Source: Vibrio nitrifigilis
GTDB lineage: Bacteria > Pseudomonadota > Gammaproteobacteria > Enterobacterales > Vibrionaceae
NCBI RefSeq assembly: GCF_015686695.1
Contig: NZ_JADPMR010000001.1
Coordinates: 1,240,001-1,304,000 of the forward strand
Direction: 5' to 3'
DNA length: 64,000 bases
Both the position numbers and the translations under genes were made by a program. Each line of letters starts with the position of its first letter. Position 1 is the first letter of the stretch. This document shows positions 52,476 through 61,172 of the stretch, one piece after another. Below the pieces are notes generated by a model, which saw only the letters and a list, made by a program, of their open reading frames with translations, was not told where the DNA came from and ran no database searches.

Positions 52476-53885
52476 TTAGTAAGTTCGTAAGGCAGTGAAT
52501 ACTTGATTTAATTTACTGCCATCTTTGATTCCGGGAGCAGACTCAACGCCAGAATTAAAATCCAAGCCGATGCAACCTAATTGGTGGGCTTGCTTGACAT
52601 TTTCTGGGTTCAATCCACCGGCTAACATTACGTTGCTTGGGTCTGTAATTAATGCCCAATCAAAACTTGCTCCAGTCCCGCCTGATTGTTGACCTATTTG
52701 ACTGTCGAGTAAGTGTCGGTCAACATCTTTTTCTATGAGTTGCGGTGTTTGTGTAGACACGCCATAGGCTTTCCAAATATGTATGGTGCTTGGCAACTGT
52801 GCTCGCAACTCACTGATGTATGTTTGATCTTCTTGTCCATGCAGTTGCACTGCAATAAGCGAAAGCTCTTGTGCAAGTGTTGCTACTACCTCGGTCGATT
52901 CATTCTGAAACACACCCACATAATTAAGTGGGGCGGCTGCTATGACAGTTTGAGCTTGCTCTTTTGTCACATAACGCTTTGACTGTGGAACAAAGATTAA
53001 CCCTCCAAATACCGCACCAGCTTGATAGGCTTTGACGGCATCGTCTGCACGAGTTAATCCACACACTTTATTTTCACCCAGTAGTACTCGGCGTACCGCC
53101 AGCTCTAAATTTTCTTCACTCATTAGAGAGCTACCGATCAAAAAGCCGCTTGCGTATTCTGCTAATTCAAGAACTTGTTGATGAGTATAAATACCTGATT
53201 CAGATATTAATACCGTGCCTTCAGGGACTAATGGCGCCAGCTTTTTAGTGCGATTTAAATCGGTAGTCAGGTCGCGTAGGTTACGGTTATTGATACCCAC
53301 AACTTTCGCTTTTAACGCTAACGCTCGCTCTAACTCTTCTTCGTTACTCGCTTCGGTAAGAACGCCAAGCCCTAATTCGTCTGCAATGGCAGAGAAGGTG
53401 CTATATTGCTCATCATCGAGAACAGAAAGCATCAGCAAAATGGCATCTGCACCATAATGACGGGCCAAATAGATTTGGTAGCTATCAACAATAAAGTCTT
53501 TACATAAGACTGGTTGGGTTACTTGGCGACGTACTTGCGGTAAAAACTCCAAATTACCTTGAAAGTATTTTTCGTCTGTGAGTACGGAAATCGCACTGGC
53601 GTAACGGTTATACACAGAAGCAATGTAATCAAGGTCAAATTCATCACGGATCAGACCTTTTGATGGTGATGCTTTTTTGCATTCCAAAATAAATGCGGTC
53701 TCTGAAGTACTTAGCGCATCATAGAAACTGCGATCTGATGGTGTTAATAAAGCCTGAAAACTTTCTAGAGGTTGAGCTGCTTTACGCTCTTCCACCCAAA
53801 TGTATTTATCACCAACAATTTTGGCGAGAACTTCAGCCATCTGGGTGTGTTTTACATTGATGTGTTCAGACAGTTGCTCAGACAT
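52476..53885 (-). CDS. trpCF: Bifunctional indole-3-glycerol phosphate synthase / phosphoribosylanthranilate isomerase
   Basis: The fused enzyme (469 residues) has two TIM barrels. TrpC occupies about 1-258 (FILECKKASPSKGLI, VLCKDFIVD, VGINNRNLRDL) and TrpF about 260-469 (KVCGLTRADDA, YVGVFQ, IAVQLHGQED, LDFNSGVESAPGIKD). The fusion is as in E. coli and other vibrios. GAGGATAATC precedes the ATG; the trpD stop codon is 2 bp upstream. Confidence 0.97.
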   Translation of the reverse strand: MSEQLSEHINVKHTQMAEVLAKIVGDKYIWVEERKAAQPLESFQALLTPSDRSFYDALSTSETAFILECKKASPSKGLIRDEFDLDYIASVYNRYASAISVLTDEKYFQGNLEFLPQVRRQVTQPVLCKDFIVDSYQIYLARHYGADAILLMLSVLDDEQYSTFSAIADELGLGVLTEASNEEELERALALKAKVVGINNRNLRDLTTDLNRTKKLAPLVPEGTVLISESGIYTHQQVLELAEYASGFLIGSSLMSEENLELAVRRVLLGENKVCGLTRADDAVKAYQAGAVFGGLIFVPQSKRYVTKEQAQTVIAAAPLNYVGVFQNESTEVVATLAQELSLIAVQLHGQEDQTYISELRAQLPSTIHIWKAYGVSTQTPQLIEKDVDRHLLDSQIGQQSGGTGASFDWALITDPSNVMLAGGLNPENVKQAHQLGCIGLDFNSGVESAPGIKDGSKLNQVFTALRTY

Positions 53886-53887
53886 GA

Positions 53888-54886
53888 TTATCCTCTTTCT
53901 GCTAATTGCTGTACTAACTGGAAGGCTTTACCTGATGCCATTACTTCTAGGGCCTGCTTGGCATTTTGTTTAAGGTCTTCTCGGCCAAATAGGCGAAGCA
54001 GTAGCGCAACATTTACTGCCACAGCAGCGTTGTGCGCTGGGGCTCCCTTACCCGTTAATACTTGGGTAGCGATATCACGGTTTTCTTCCGGCTCGCCACC
54101 TTTAATTTCTTCCAATGAATATGAATCAAGACCAAAATCTTGGGGAGTGAGTACGTACTCTTCAATGAGACCATCTTTAATTTCAGCGACGTAGGTTTTG
54201 TCGTGAATGGCAACTTCATCTAACCCTGAGCCGTAAACAACGGCGGCACGTTTCATTCCCATTTGTAACATGGTTTCCGCAATAGGGCGAATGAGTTCTT
54301 TACTATACACACCCATTAATTCGATATTCGGACGAGCTGGATTGATGAGCGGGCCTAAGATATTGAAAATTGTACGCGTTTTAAGCATTTGACGAACAGG
54401 CATGGCATGGCGAACGCCACCATGGTATTGCGGTGCAAACAAAAAGGCGACACCAAGATCGTTGAGTGCTTGACGAGTATTATCCGCACTCATCGCGAGA
54501 TTAATGCCAAATGCATCGAGTAAATCTGAAGAGCCTGATTTACTCGATACGCCGCGATTGCCATGTTTCGCAACTTTTACACCACACGCAGCAGCAACAA
54601 ATGCCGACGTGGTTGAAATGTTAATTGTGTTTGCACCATCACCACCGGTGCCAACGATATCTGCAAAGTCATAATCAGGACGAGGAAATGGGTTTGCATT
54701 AGCCAGTAGGGCTTTCACTGCGCCAGTGATTTCATCTGGGGTTTCGCCTTTGATCTTAAGTGCGGTTAGTGCCGCGCCCATCAAAATGGGATCAACTTCG
54801 CCGCGAATAATGTGATCAAATAGTTCCTGACTTTCGGTTTGGCTTAAATCCGTTTGGGCATAAAGTTTATCGATAATCGCTTGCAT
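53888..54886 (-). CDS. trpD: Anthranilate phosphoribosyltransferase
   Basis: It attaches phosphoribosyl to anthranilate. The protein has 332 residues from the ATG at 54886 (AAGGAGAAAG upstream); an in-frame extension back into trpG is not used. PRPP loop IVGTGGDGANTINIST (about 80-95), KHGNRGVSSKSGSSD and HAMPVRQMLKTRTIFNILGP are diagnostic. Separate from trpG, unlike the fused trpGD of E. coli. Confidence 0.97.
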   Translation of the reverse strand: MQAIIDKLYAQTDLSQTESQELFDHIIRGEVDPILMGAALTALKIKGETPDEITGAVKALLANANPFPRPDYDFADIVGTGGDGANTINISTTSAFVAAACGVKVAKHGNRGVSSKSGSSDLLDAFGINLAMSADNTRQALNDLGVAFLFAPQYHGGVRHAMPVRQMLKTRTIFNILGPLINPARPNIELMGVYSKELIRPIAETMLQMGMKRAAVVYGSGLDEVAIHDKTYVAEIKDGLIEEYVLTPQDFGLDSYSLEEIKGGEPEENRDIATQVLTGKGAPAHNAAVAVNVALLLRLFGREDLKQNAKQALEVMASGKAFQLVQQLAERG

Positions 54887-54927
54887 AATTCTTTCTCCTT
54901 GAATTTGGGTTGGCTTCGTTGAACGTA

Positions 54928-55506
54928 TTACGCCAACGCCCATTCGATCGCATTGGTAAGTAGTGCGGCACCTTGGGTAGTCATGATGGATTCTGGGTGA
55001 AATTGGAATCCGCATACTTTGTCGTGTTCGTGGCAGACAGACATCACCAGTTCATCGACTTCAGCTGTAACCGTCAGCTGTTCTGGAATAACACTCGCAA
55101 CCAATGAGTGGTAGCGAGCAATCGCTAAAGGTGAAGACAGCCCTTTGTAAATTGGATGATTTTGGTGCTCCATCATCGACACCTTGCCATGTACGATATT
55201 GCCTGCGTTGGTCACTGTACCGCCATACGCTTCTACGATGGCTTGATGGCCGAGACAGACACCTATAATAGGCACTTCACCTTTAAATCGAGTGATGATT
55301 TCTGGCATATTTCCCGCTTGAGATGGTGTGCCTGGGCCAGGAGAAAGTACGATTAAAGGGCGCTCTAATTCCTCTACTTGTTGCTCTATAGTGGTGACTG
55401 ACACAGAGTTACGGTAAATTTTTACATCGTGGCCAAGTGCGCGAAATTGATCCACTAAGTTGTATGTAAATGAGTCGAAATTATCGATGAATAAAATATT
55501 AGCCAT
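54928..55506 (-). CDS. trpG: Anthranilate synthase component II (glutamine amidotransferase)
   Basis: It supplies ammonia from glutamine to TrpE. The protein has 192 residues; class I amidotransferase with the nucleophile Cys in IGVCLGHQAI (near 84), and His-Glu in FQFHPESI (near 172). GGAGCGAG precedes the ATG; 11 bp after trpE. Confidence 0.97.
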   Translation of the reverse strand: MANILFIDNFDSFTYNLVDQFRALGHDVKIYRNSVSVTTIEQQVEELERPLIVLSPGPGTPSQAGNMPEIITRFKGEVPIIGVCLGHQAIVEAYGGTVTNAGNIVHGKVSMMEHQNHPIYKGLSSPLAIARYHSLVASVIPEQLTVTAEVDELVMSVCHEHDKVCGFQFHPESIMTTQGAALLTNAIEWALA

Positions 55507-55517
55507 GGTCTCGCTCC

Positions 55518-57083
55518 TTATGCCTGATGTGCTTGTTGAATGGCAGTAATCACTGCTTGCGCTTTAGTGCGCGTTTCATCGGCTTCGGATTGTGGGTCTG
55601 AGTCATAAACCACACCGGCACCGGCTTGCACTTGAGCAATACCGTTTTGTACATAAGCAGAGCGAATTACGATACAAGTATCTAAATCGCCATGACCAGT
55701 CAGGTATCCCACAGCACCGCCATAGCTACCACGACGTTCTTGTTCCACTTCACGAATCAACTGCATGGCGCGGATTTTAGGTGCCCCAGTTAGGGTGCCC
55801 ATATTCATGCTTGCTTGGTAAGCATGGAGAGAATCTAAATCGTCACGTAGTTGACCAACAACGCGAGAGACTAAATGCATCACATGACTATAACGGTCGA
55901 CTTTTAATAGGTCTGCAACGTGGCGAGTGCCAGCTTGAGAAATACGTGCAACATCATTACGTGCCAAGTCAACCAGCATCATGTGCTCGGCGTTCTCTTT
56001 TTTATCGCAACGTAATTCCAATTCAATACGGCTATCTAAGTCGAGATCGATTGAACCATCTGCTCGTTTACCACGGCGACGCGTCCCTGCAATCGGGTAA
56101 ATTTGTACTTCATTCGTTGGTTTACTGTATTTCAACGCGCTTTCTGGTGACGCACCAAACAACGTAAAGTTTTCATCTTGAAGGTAAAACATGTAAGGGC
56201 TTGGATTGTTCACCTTTAATTGCTCATAAGCCGCAAGTGGTGATGGACATGGCAGGTGGAAGCGACGCGATGGAACCACTTGGAAAATATCACCATTTAC
56301 GATGTATTCTTTTAATGAGCTTACGATGTGGCAAAAATCGTTATCATTGATGTTGGTGCTTAGTGGTACGTCACACAAAATCTCTGCTTGTTGGTGGGTC
56401 AGTTCACCTTGTGCTTGCTGTTTGATCTCTTCTAGGCGTTGCTCCATCACACTGTGATATTGAGCCTGTGAACCAAACAACGTGCCTTGTAAGTATGAGG
56501 TTTCAGCTTGGTGGTCGATAATCATCATTGTTTCAGCAACATAAAATACGTAATCAGGGCAACCCGTATTGTCTGCTACTTCACCTAAAGGTTCGAAGTT
56601 TGCCACCATGTCATAGGCGAACAAGCCACCGAGGAAAACGGCGTATTGGTCGTGTTGAGTTAAATCAAAACTGTGTTGAATTAGACGCAGAGCATCAAAG
56701 GTTGATGCCTGACGTAAACGGCTATCTTCGTCTAAGCTCTCATCAGCTTCTGGGAAGGTGAGAGTAAGAGTGTTGTTATCACGAGTCATATCGACCAGAT
56801 CAGTGATGTGGCGACTGACGATACTAATCAATTCGCGACCGTTTTCAGTTAACGCCTGAAAAGTGACGGTTCGGCCATTACAAGTGATACGTAATGCAGA
56901 GTCGATGAGTAATAGACTTTTCAGATCTTCTTTTGAATCGATTTCAGCAGATTCAAGCAGCAAGCAATCGCTTTTATCTTTGCATAAAGTATGAAAGAGA
57001 GCTGTCGGGTTACGCGTGTAAGTCAGCGTTTGGGTCACGACATCTAAAGCAACTTGTTCTTCAATATTAATGGCCTTTTTCAC
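55518..57083 (-). CDS. trpE: Anthranilate synthase component I
   Basis: It converts chorismate and ammonia to anthranilate. The protein has 521 residues; the feedback site LLLESAE (about 42-48, with the Ser important for Trp inhibition) and the chorismate-binding domain (FQVVPSRRFHLPCPSP, PIAGTRRRGKR, LVDLARNDV, GAPKIRAMQLI, AGAGVVYDSDP) are intact. The start is GTG with a strong AAGGAGG. Preceded by leader peptide and attenuator. Confidence 0.97.
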   Translation of the reverse strand: MKKAINIEEQVALDVVTQTLTYTRNPTALFHTLCKDKSDCLLLESAEIDSKEDLKSLLLIDSALRITCNGRTVTFQALTENGRELISIVSRHITDLVDMTRDNNTLTLTFPEADESLDEDSRLRQASTFDALRLIQHSFDLTQHDQYAVFLGGLFAYDMVANFEPLGEVADNTGCPDYVFYVAETMMIIDHQAETSYLQGTLFGSQAQYHSVMEQRLEEIKQQAQGELTHQQAEILCDVPLSTNINDNDFCHIVSSLKEYIVNGDIFQVVPSRRFHLPCPSPLAAYEQLKVNNPSPYMFYLQDENFTLFGASPESALKYSKPTNEVQIYPIAGTRRRGKRADGSIDLDLDSRIELELRCDKKENAEHMMLVDLARNDVARISQAGTRHVADLLKVDRYSHVMHLVSRVVGQLRDDLDSLHAYQASMNMGTLTGAPKIRAMQLIREVEQERRGSYGGAVGYLTGHGDLDTCIVIRSAYVQNGIAQVQAGAGVVYDSDPQSEADETRTKAQAVITAIQQAHQA

Positions 57084-57232
57084 AAGACCTCCTTATCAAT
57101 ACGTATTTCCGTTCTTGGGAAGAATTTAGCAAAGCTTGGTTGAACTGTTTGAAATTACTCAACTTGTTCTCGATTCTTAATATATTCCCAATAGCGCGTT
57201 TAAAATGTGTTGTTTGAACGTTGGGTACAAAA

Positions 57233-57255
57233 AAGCCCGCTAAGAGAGCGGGCTT
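57233..57255 (-). terminator. trp attenuator
   Basis: AAGCCCGC (57233-57240) pairs with GCGGGCTT (57248-57255); on the minus strand TTTTTTG follows. It lies between trpL and trpE, 22 bp after the leader stop codon, so ribosome stalling at the Trp codons decides whether it forms. Confidence 0.9.
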
Positions 57256-57276
57256 AAACAATGTGATGAAGTTTCT

Positions 57277-57387
57277 TCAGAGACACACATCAGCCCACCA
57301 AGTCATTGACCAAGTGCGCCACCAAGCAAGTTCTTTACGAACTGACTCATTTAGGGGTTTATGATTTAGGTTAAATTCTTGTAACAT
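57277..57387 (-). CDS. trpL: trp operon leader peptide
   Basis: The peptide has 36 residues: MLQEFNLNHKPLNE, then SVRKELAWWRTWSMTWWADVCL. Five Trp (two WW pairs and one single) lie within 12 codons, placed ahead of the attenuator. The N-terminus MLQEFN and the WWRTW core match the Vibrio cholerae type of TrpL. Stalling here under Trp-tRNA shortage would favour the antiterminator. Confidence 0.92.
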   Translation of the reverse strand: MLQEFNLNHKPLNESVRKELAWWRTWSMTWWADVCL

Positions 57388-57418
57388 GATAAGCCTTTAA
57401 CGTGTTCTCTGTATTTGC

Positions 57419-57436
57419 GTACTAGTTAACTAGTGC
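57419..57436. promoter_or_regulatory. TrpR operator
   Basis: GTACTAGTTAACTAGTGC matches the E. coli trp operator GTACTAGTTAACTAGTAC at 17 of 18 positions. It overlaps the -10 box of the trp promoter. Confidence 0.93.
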
Positions 57437-57452
57437 AGGGGCTAAATGTCAA
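57424..57452 (-). promoter_or_regulatory. trp operon promoter
   Basis: On the minus strand: -35 TTGACA (57447-57452), 17-bp spacer, -10 TTAACT (57424-57429). The consensus -35 and optimal spacing predict a strong promoter. The operator covers the -10. Confidence 0.9.
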
Positions 57453-57479
57453 GCAGAAAATGAGCAAAAAAACATAAAT

Positions 57480-58328
57480 ATGATGAAAATAGATCTCCAT
57501 AGCCATACAACATCGTCAGATGGGCGGTTTTCTCCAATTGAATTGATTGACAGAGCACGTGAATTTGAGATTGATGTACTGGCGATTACGGATCACGATA
57601 CCATTGATGGGCTGAAACCAGCTCGTGATTATATTGCCCAGCAAAATCACCCGATAACTTTAATTAATGGGATTGAAATTTCGACCGTCTGGGAAAATAA
57701 AGATATCCATATTGTTGGTTTGAATATCGATCCTGAACATTCAGTGTTAACCGCACTGATTGATGAACAAAAAAAGAGACGTGAAGCTCGTGCGGAATTA
57801 ATTGCTCATCGTTTAGCGAAAGTGACACGCCCCGGCATTTTGGAAGAAGTGCAAGCCATCGCAGGAGAGGCAGCGATAACCCGTGCTCATTTTGCTAAGT
57901 GGTTGGTTGAAAATGGTTATGCACCCACGATGCAAAAAGTATTTAAGAAATTCATGACGCGTAATAATCCAGGTTATGTACCGCCGAATTGGTGCTCCAT
58001 CAAAGAAGCGGTGGATGCGATCCATGCAGCAGGAGGCCAAGCCGTTGTTGCACATCCTGCACGTTACAACCTTACTGCTAAGTGGCTGCGCCGCTTATTA
58101 GTCGATTTTGCTGAAGCGGGTGGCGATGCCATGGAAGTGTCACAACCACAACAAGGGCAGCAAGAAAAGCGCAACTTGCGCGATTATGCGATACAATACA
58201 ATCTATTAGCTTCTCAAGGTAGTGACTTCCATTATCCTTCTCCGTGGATGGAGTTAGGACGCAATCTATGGTTACCAGCGGGAGTGACACCTATTTGGGA
58301 AACGTGGGAACATCTCCCTGAGCAATAG
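57480..58328 (+). CDS. rnm: RNase AM, PHP-domain 5'-3' exoribonuclease (TrpH/YciV)
   Basis: It matures 5' ends of rRNAs and degrades short RNAs in E. coli. The protein has 282 residues with PHP metal motifs DLHSHTTSSDG (about 4-14), AITDHDTIDG (about 36-45), GIEIS, AVVAHPARY (near 190) and GSDFHYPSP (near 245). Two adjacent ATG codons (57480, 57483) open it without a visible Shine-Dalgarno. It is divergent from trp and shares the intergenic operator region. Followed 28 bp later by yciO in the same direction. Confidence 0.92.
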   Translation: MMKIDLHSHTTSSDGRFSPIELIDRAREFEIDVLAITDHDTIDGLKPARDYIAQQNHPITLINGIEISTVWENKDIHIVGLNIDPEHSVLTALIDEQKKRREARAELIAHRLAKVTRPGILEEVQAIAGEAAITRAHFAKWLVENGYAPTMQKVFKKFMTRNNPGYVPPNWCSIKEAVDAIHAAGGQAVVAHPARYNLTAKWLRRLLVDFAEAGGDAMEVSQPQQGQQEKRNLRDYAIQYNLLASQGSDFHYPSPWMELGRNLWLPAGVTPIWETWEHLPEQ

Positions 58329-58356
58329 GTCTTAAGACTTTAAACGAGGAAACAGC

Positions 58357-58980
58357 ATGAGTCAGTATTTTTATGTGCACCCTGAAAACCCACAAACTCG
58401 GTTAATAAACCAAGCGGTGGCCATTATTCGTAATGGTGGTGTTGTGGTTTATCCGACCGATTCGGGTTATGCACTTGGGTGTCAGCTAGAAAACAAACAT
58501 GCTTTAGAGCGTATCTGTCAGATTCGTCGTTTGGACGACAAACACAACTTCACTCTTTTGTGTCGCGATTTATCCGAGCTGTCAATTTATGCGCGTGTGG
58601 ATAATACCGCGTTTCGCTTGCTGAAAAGCAATACGCCTGGACCGTACACCTTTATTTTTAAAGGAACAAAAGAGGTTCCTCGTCGTTTAATGAATGCGAA
58701 GCGTAAAACGATAGGCATACGTGTTCCTGACAATAAAATCGCTTTAGATTTGCTAGAAGCGTTGGGGGAGCCAATGATGTCAACCTCATTGATTCTGCCA
58801 GGTAAAGAAACCACAGAAGCCGATCCTGAAGACATTCGTATGCATTTAGAGCACGCGGTTGATGTTATTCTCGACGGTGGTTTTTTGGGTGAACAGCCTA
58901 CCACTGTGATTGATTTTAGTGATGATAATGGTGTTAAAGTGGAACGCTTGGGATCGGGTGATCCGACGCCATTCCAGTAA
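58357..58980 (+). CDS. yciO: YciO, Sua5/YrdC-family protein
   Basis: The protein has 207 residues (E. coli 206) and is collinear with it: QYFYVHPENPQTRLINQAV, the nucleotide-binding GGVVVYPTDSGYALGC, KRKTIGIRVPDN and LGEPMMSTSLILPG. Related to the threonylcarbamoyl-AMP synthase TsaC; whether YciO itself supports tRNA t6A synthesis is not certain. GAGGAAACAGC precedes the ATG. Confidence 0.94.
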   Translation: MSQYFYVHPENPQTRLINQAVAIIRNGGVVVYPTDSGYALGCQLENKHALERICQIRRLDDKHNFTLLCRDLSELSIYARVDNTAFRLLKSNTPGPYTFIFKGTKEVPRRLMNAKRKTIGIRVPDNKIALDLLEALGEPMMSTSLILPGKETTEADPEDIRMHLEHAVDVILDGGFLGEQPTTVIDFSDDNGVKVERLGSGDPTPFQ

Positions 58981-59200
58981 ATAGATGGTTGCATTACTTA
59001 GCGTTTGGCCGTGACAAACATTGCATAATGAAGGGAATTGATTACCCTTTAGGTAAGCGTATATCCCTCTAATCAGTGGAGTGGATAACGCATAAAAACA
59101 GATGCTTTTTTACTTAAGATTTGCGATACTACGCGGCCGCGATCTTATGGAATCGCATATTGTTATTCGACGTCTGAGAAGACGACACATAGGTAGATAG

Positions 59201-60190
59201 ATGAGCGAAAAGTTACAAAAGGTTTTAGCACGTGCTGGGCACGGATCTCGTCGGGAGCTTGAAGCCCTGATTCGAGCGGGTCGTGTCAGTGTTAATGGCA
59301 AGGTAGCTGAACTAGGCGAGCGCCTAGAAGATGAAAACGCCACTGTGCGTATTGATGGACACAACGTGTCTGTGAAAGCACAGGAAGAAGTTATTTGTCG
59401 TGTTTTGGCTTATTACAAGCCGGAAGGCGAATTATGTACACGTCACGATCCTGAGGGTCGTCGTACGGTATTTGATCGTCTACCAAAAATCCGCGGATCG
59501 CGCTGGATCTCCGTGGGACGTTTGGACGCTAACACCTCTGGTCTGTTGTTGTTTACAACCGATGGTGAGCTCGCAAACCGTTTGATGCACCCAAGCCGAC
59601 AAGTAGAACGTGAGTATCTCGTTCGCGTGTTTGGTGACGTGACAGAACATAAAATCCGCAACCTAGTGAATGGCGTAGAATTGGACGATGGTTTAGCTCG
59701 TTTTGAAGACGTTGTTTACGCTGGCGGTGAAGGTATGAACCATACTTTCTACGTTGTGATTAACGAAGGTCGTAACCGTGAGGTTCGTCGTTTATGGGAA
59801 TCACAAGAAACCACAGTAAGCCGCTTGAAGCGTGTTCGTTACGGCGATATTTTCCTAGATAAAAAGCTACCTCGCGGTGGTTGGATGGAAATGAGCCTGA
59901 AAGACGTAAACTACTTGCGTGAACTGGTGGATCTTGCACCCGAAAAAACCACAATGCTGGATCAAAACAAAGACAACACCTCACGTAAACGTGAGCGTTC
60001 TCGTAGTCAGAAGATCCGCCGTGCTGTTCGTCGTCATGAGGAGCGTATTAATACGCCTAAACCTCGTGGTGGGAAAAGTGCTAATCGTAACCGCAACGCG
60101 AGCGTTGAAAATAATTCGACCTCTCGCCGTGGTAGCAATCAAGGTGGTAAAAAAACGGGCGGCGGTCGTTCCGGCGCACGCACTCGTTAA
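59201..60190 (+). CDS. rluB: 23S rRNA pseudouridine 2605 synthase
   Basis: It isomerises U2605 in 23S rRNA. The protein has 329 residues: S4 RNA-binding domain (about 3-60; LQKVLARAGHGSRRELEALI), RsuA-family catalytic domain with nucleophile Asp109 in GRLDANTSGLLLFT, then a long basic Arg/Ser/Asn-rich tail (about 255-329). Weak ribosome site (AGGTAGATAG). 220 bp after yciO; a terminator follows. Confidence 0.95.
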   Translation: MSEKLQKVLARAGHGSRRELEALIRAGRVSVNGKVAELGERLEDENATVRIDGHNVSVKAQEEVICRVLAYYKPEGELCTRHDPEGRRTVFDRLPKIRGSRWISVGRLDANTSGLLLFTTDGELANRLMHPSRQVEREYLVRVFGDVTEHKIRNLVNGVELDDGLARFEDVVYAGGEGMNHTFYVVINEGRNREVRRLWESQETTVSRLKRVRYGDIFLDKKLPRGGWMEMSLKDVNYLRELVDLAPEKTTMLDQNKDNTSRKRERSRSQKIRRAVRRHEERINTPKPRGGKSANRNRNASVENNSTSRRGSNQGGKKTGGGRSGARTR

Positions 60191-60215
60191 TGATTGAACA
60201 ATAGTTTAATAAAAG

Positions 60216-60241
60216 AAATCCCAGACTTAGGTCTGGGATTT
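60216..60241 (+). terminator. rluB terminator
   Basis: AAATCCCAGAC-TTAG-GTCTGGGATTT followed by a T-run. Confidence 0.93.
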
Positions 60242-60377
60242 TTTTATTTTCACCAAGTTAAAACGGGAGATTGTGATAATACTCGTAGATATCCACTGAC
60301 TAAGGTTACCTTTTTTCCGCATTCGCTATTATGCCAACCTATTTGTTTTAATCTCTTATTCGCGAAAGGTAAGCAGA

Positions 60378-61127
60378 ATGCAACCAAGTGTGTACTTTAT
60401 TACCTCGTTATTTATCTCGCTATCTACTCTCCTAATAACGATTTATCCGATACGAGAAAAAATGAGCGAAAACTTCTATTTACGTATTCAGTCTTGGTGG
60501 TGGATGGTTATGGTGTTGACCATCTTTGTTTATCTTGGACCAAACTTTATGCCGCTTTTGATAGGCTTTATTGGCTTACATAGTGTGAAAGAGGTTTGGA
60601 AAGCCAAAATGAACAATTCGGCGGTAACCAGAACATCTTCATGGTTAACATTGGGGCTAATTGCTCTGATAACCACACTGATATTAAGTCTAACATTTCT
60701 CACTTTTTATCTGCCAAATTCAGTGTCATTGGGATATGTCGTTTACTTAATTTTTGCTACCCAAAGTAGTGATGTTTTACAGTATTTTTGCGGTAAAAAA
60801 TGGGGTAAGCGTTCATTGTTGCCACAGATTAGCCCCAATAAAACCTGTGAGGGAGCGATCGGTGGGGTATTGATTAGCTCAGTATTATCCAGTTGCGTTG
60901 GGCTTTATTTAACAGAAATGGTTTGGTGGCAGAGTTGGTGCGTGAGTATCGTATTAGCTACGTTAGGGATTATTGGGGATTTATATGTTTCTTGGTTCAA
61001 ACGCCGTGTTCAAATCAAAGATATGGGAGGATTGATTCCTGGGCATGGCGGAATGTTAGATCGAGTCGATAGTTTACTCTTTGATGCTCCCTGTTTTTGT
61101 TTACTCGGCGTTTTGGGAATACGTTAG
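60378..61127 (+). CDS. CDP-diglyceride synthase-like protein (YnbB/CdsA family)
   Basis: The protein has 249 residues (CdsA 285, E. coli YnbB about 298), with seven or so helices. The cytidylyltransferase signature is complete: SWFKRRVQIKDMGGLIPGH, then GGMLDRVDS, near residues 207-235, with QSSDVLQYFCGKKWG and ISPNKTCEGAIGG before it. The family makes CDP-diacylglycerol from phosphatidate and CTP. Located convergent with the YnbC-like gene, it probably belongs to the YnbABC-type module here and not to the housekeeping CdsA. It is shorter at the N-terminus than YnbB. Confidence 0.85.
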   Translation: MQPSVYFITSLFISLSTLLITIYPIREKMSENFYLRIQSWWWMVMVLTIFVYLGPNFMPLLIGFIGLHSVKEVWKAKMNNSAVTRTSSWLTLGLIALITTLILSLTFLTFYLPNSVSLGYVVYLIFATQSSDVLQYFCGKKWGKRSLLPQISPNKTCEGAIGGVLISSVLSSCVGLYLTEMVWWQSWCVSIVLATLGIIGDLYVSWFKRRVQIKDMGGLIPGHGGMLDRVDSLLFDAPCFCLLGVLGIR

Positions 61128-61128
61128 T

Positions 61129-61156
61129 AAAGGCAAGAACGGTAGTTCCTGCCTTT
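61129..61156. terminator. Bidirectional terminator
   Basis: AAAGGCA-A-GAAC-GGTA-GTTC-C-TGCCTTT, one mismatch, between the convergent ynbB- and ynbC-like genes. Confidence 0.75.
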
Positions 61157-61172
61157 AGTGAAAATGTAAGCT

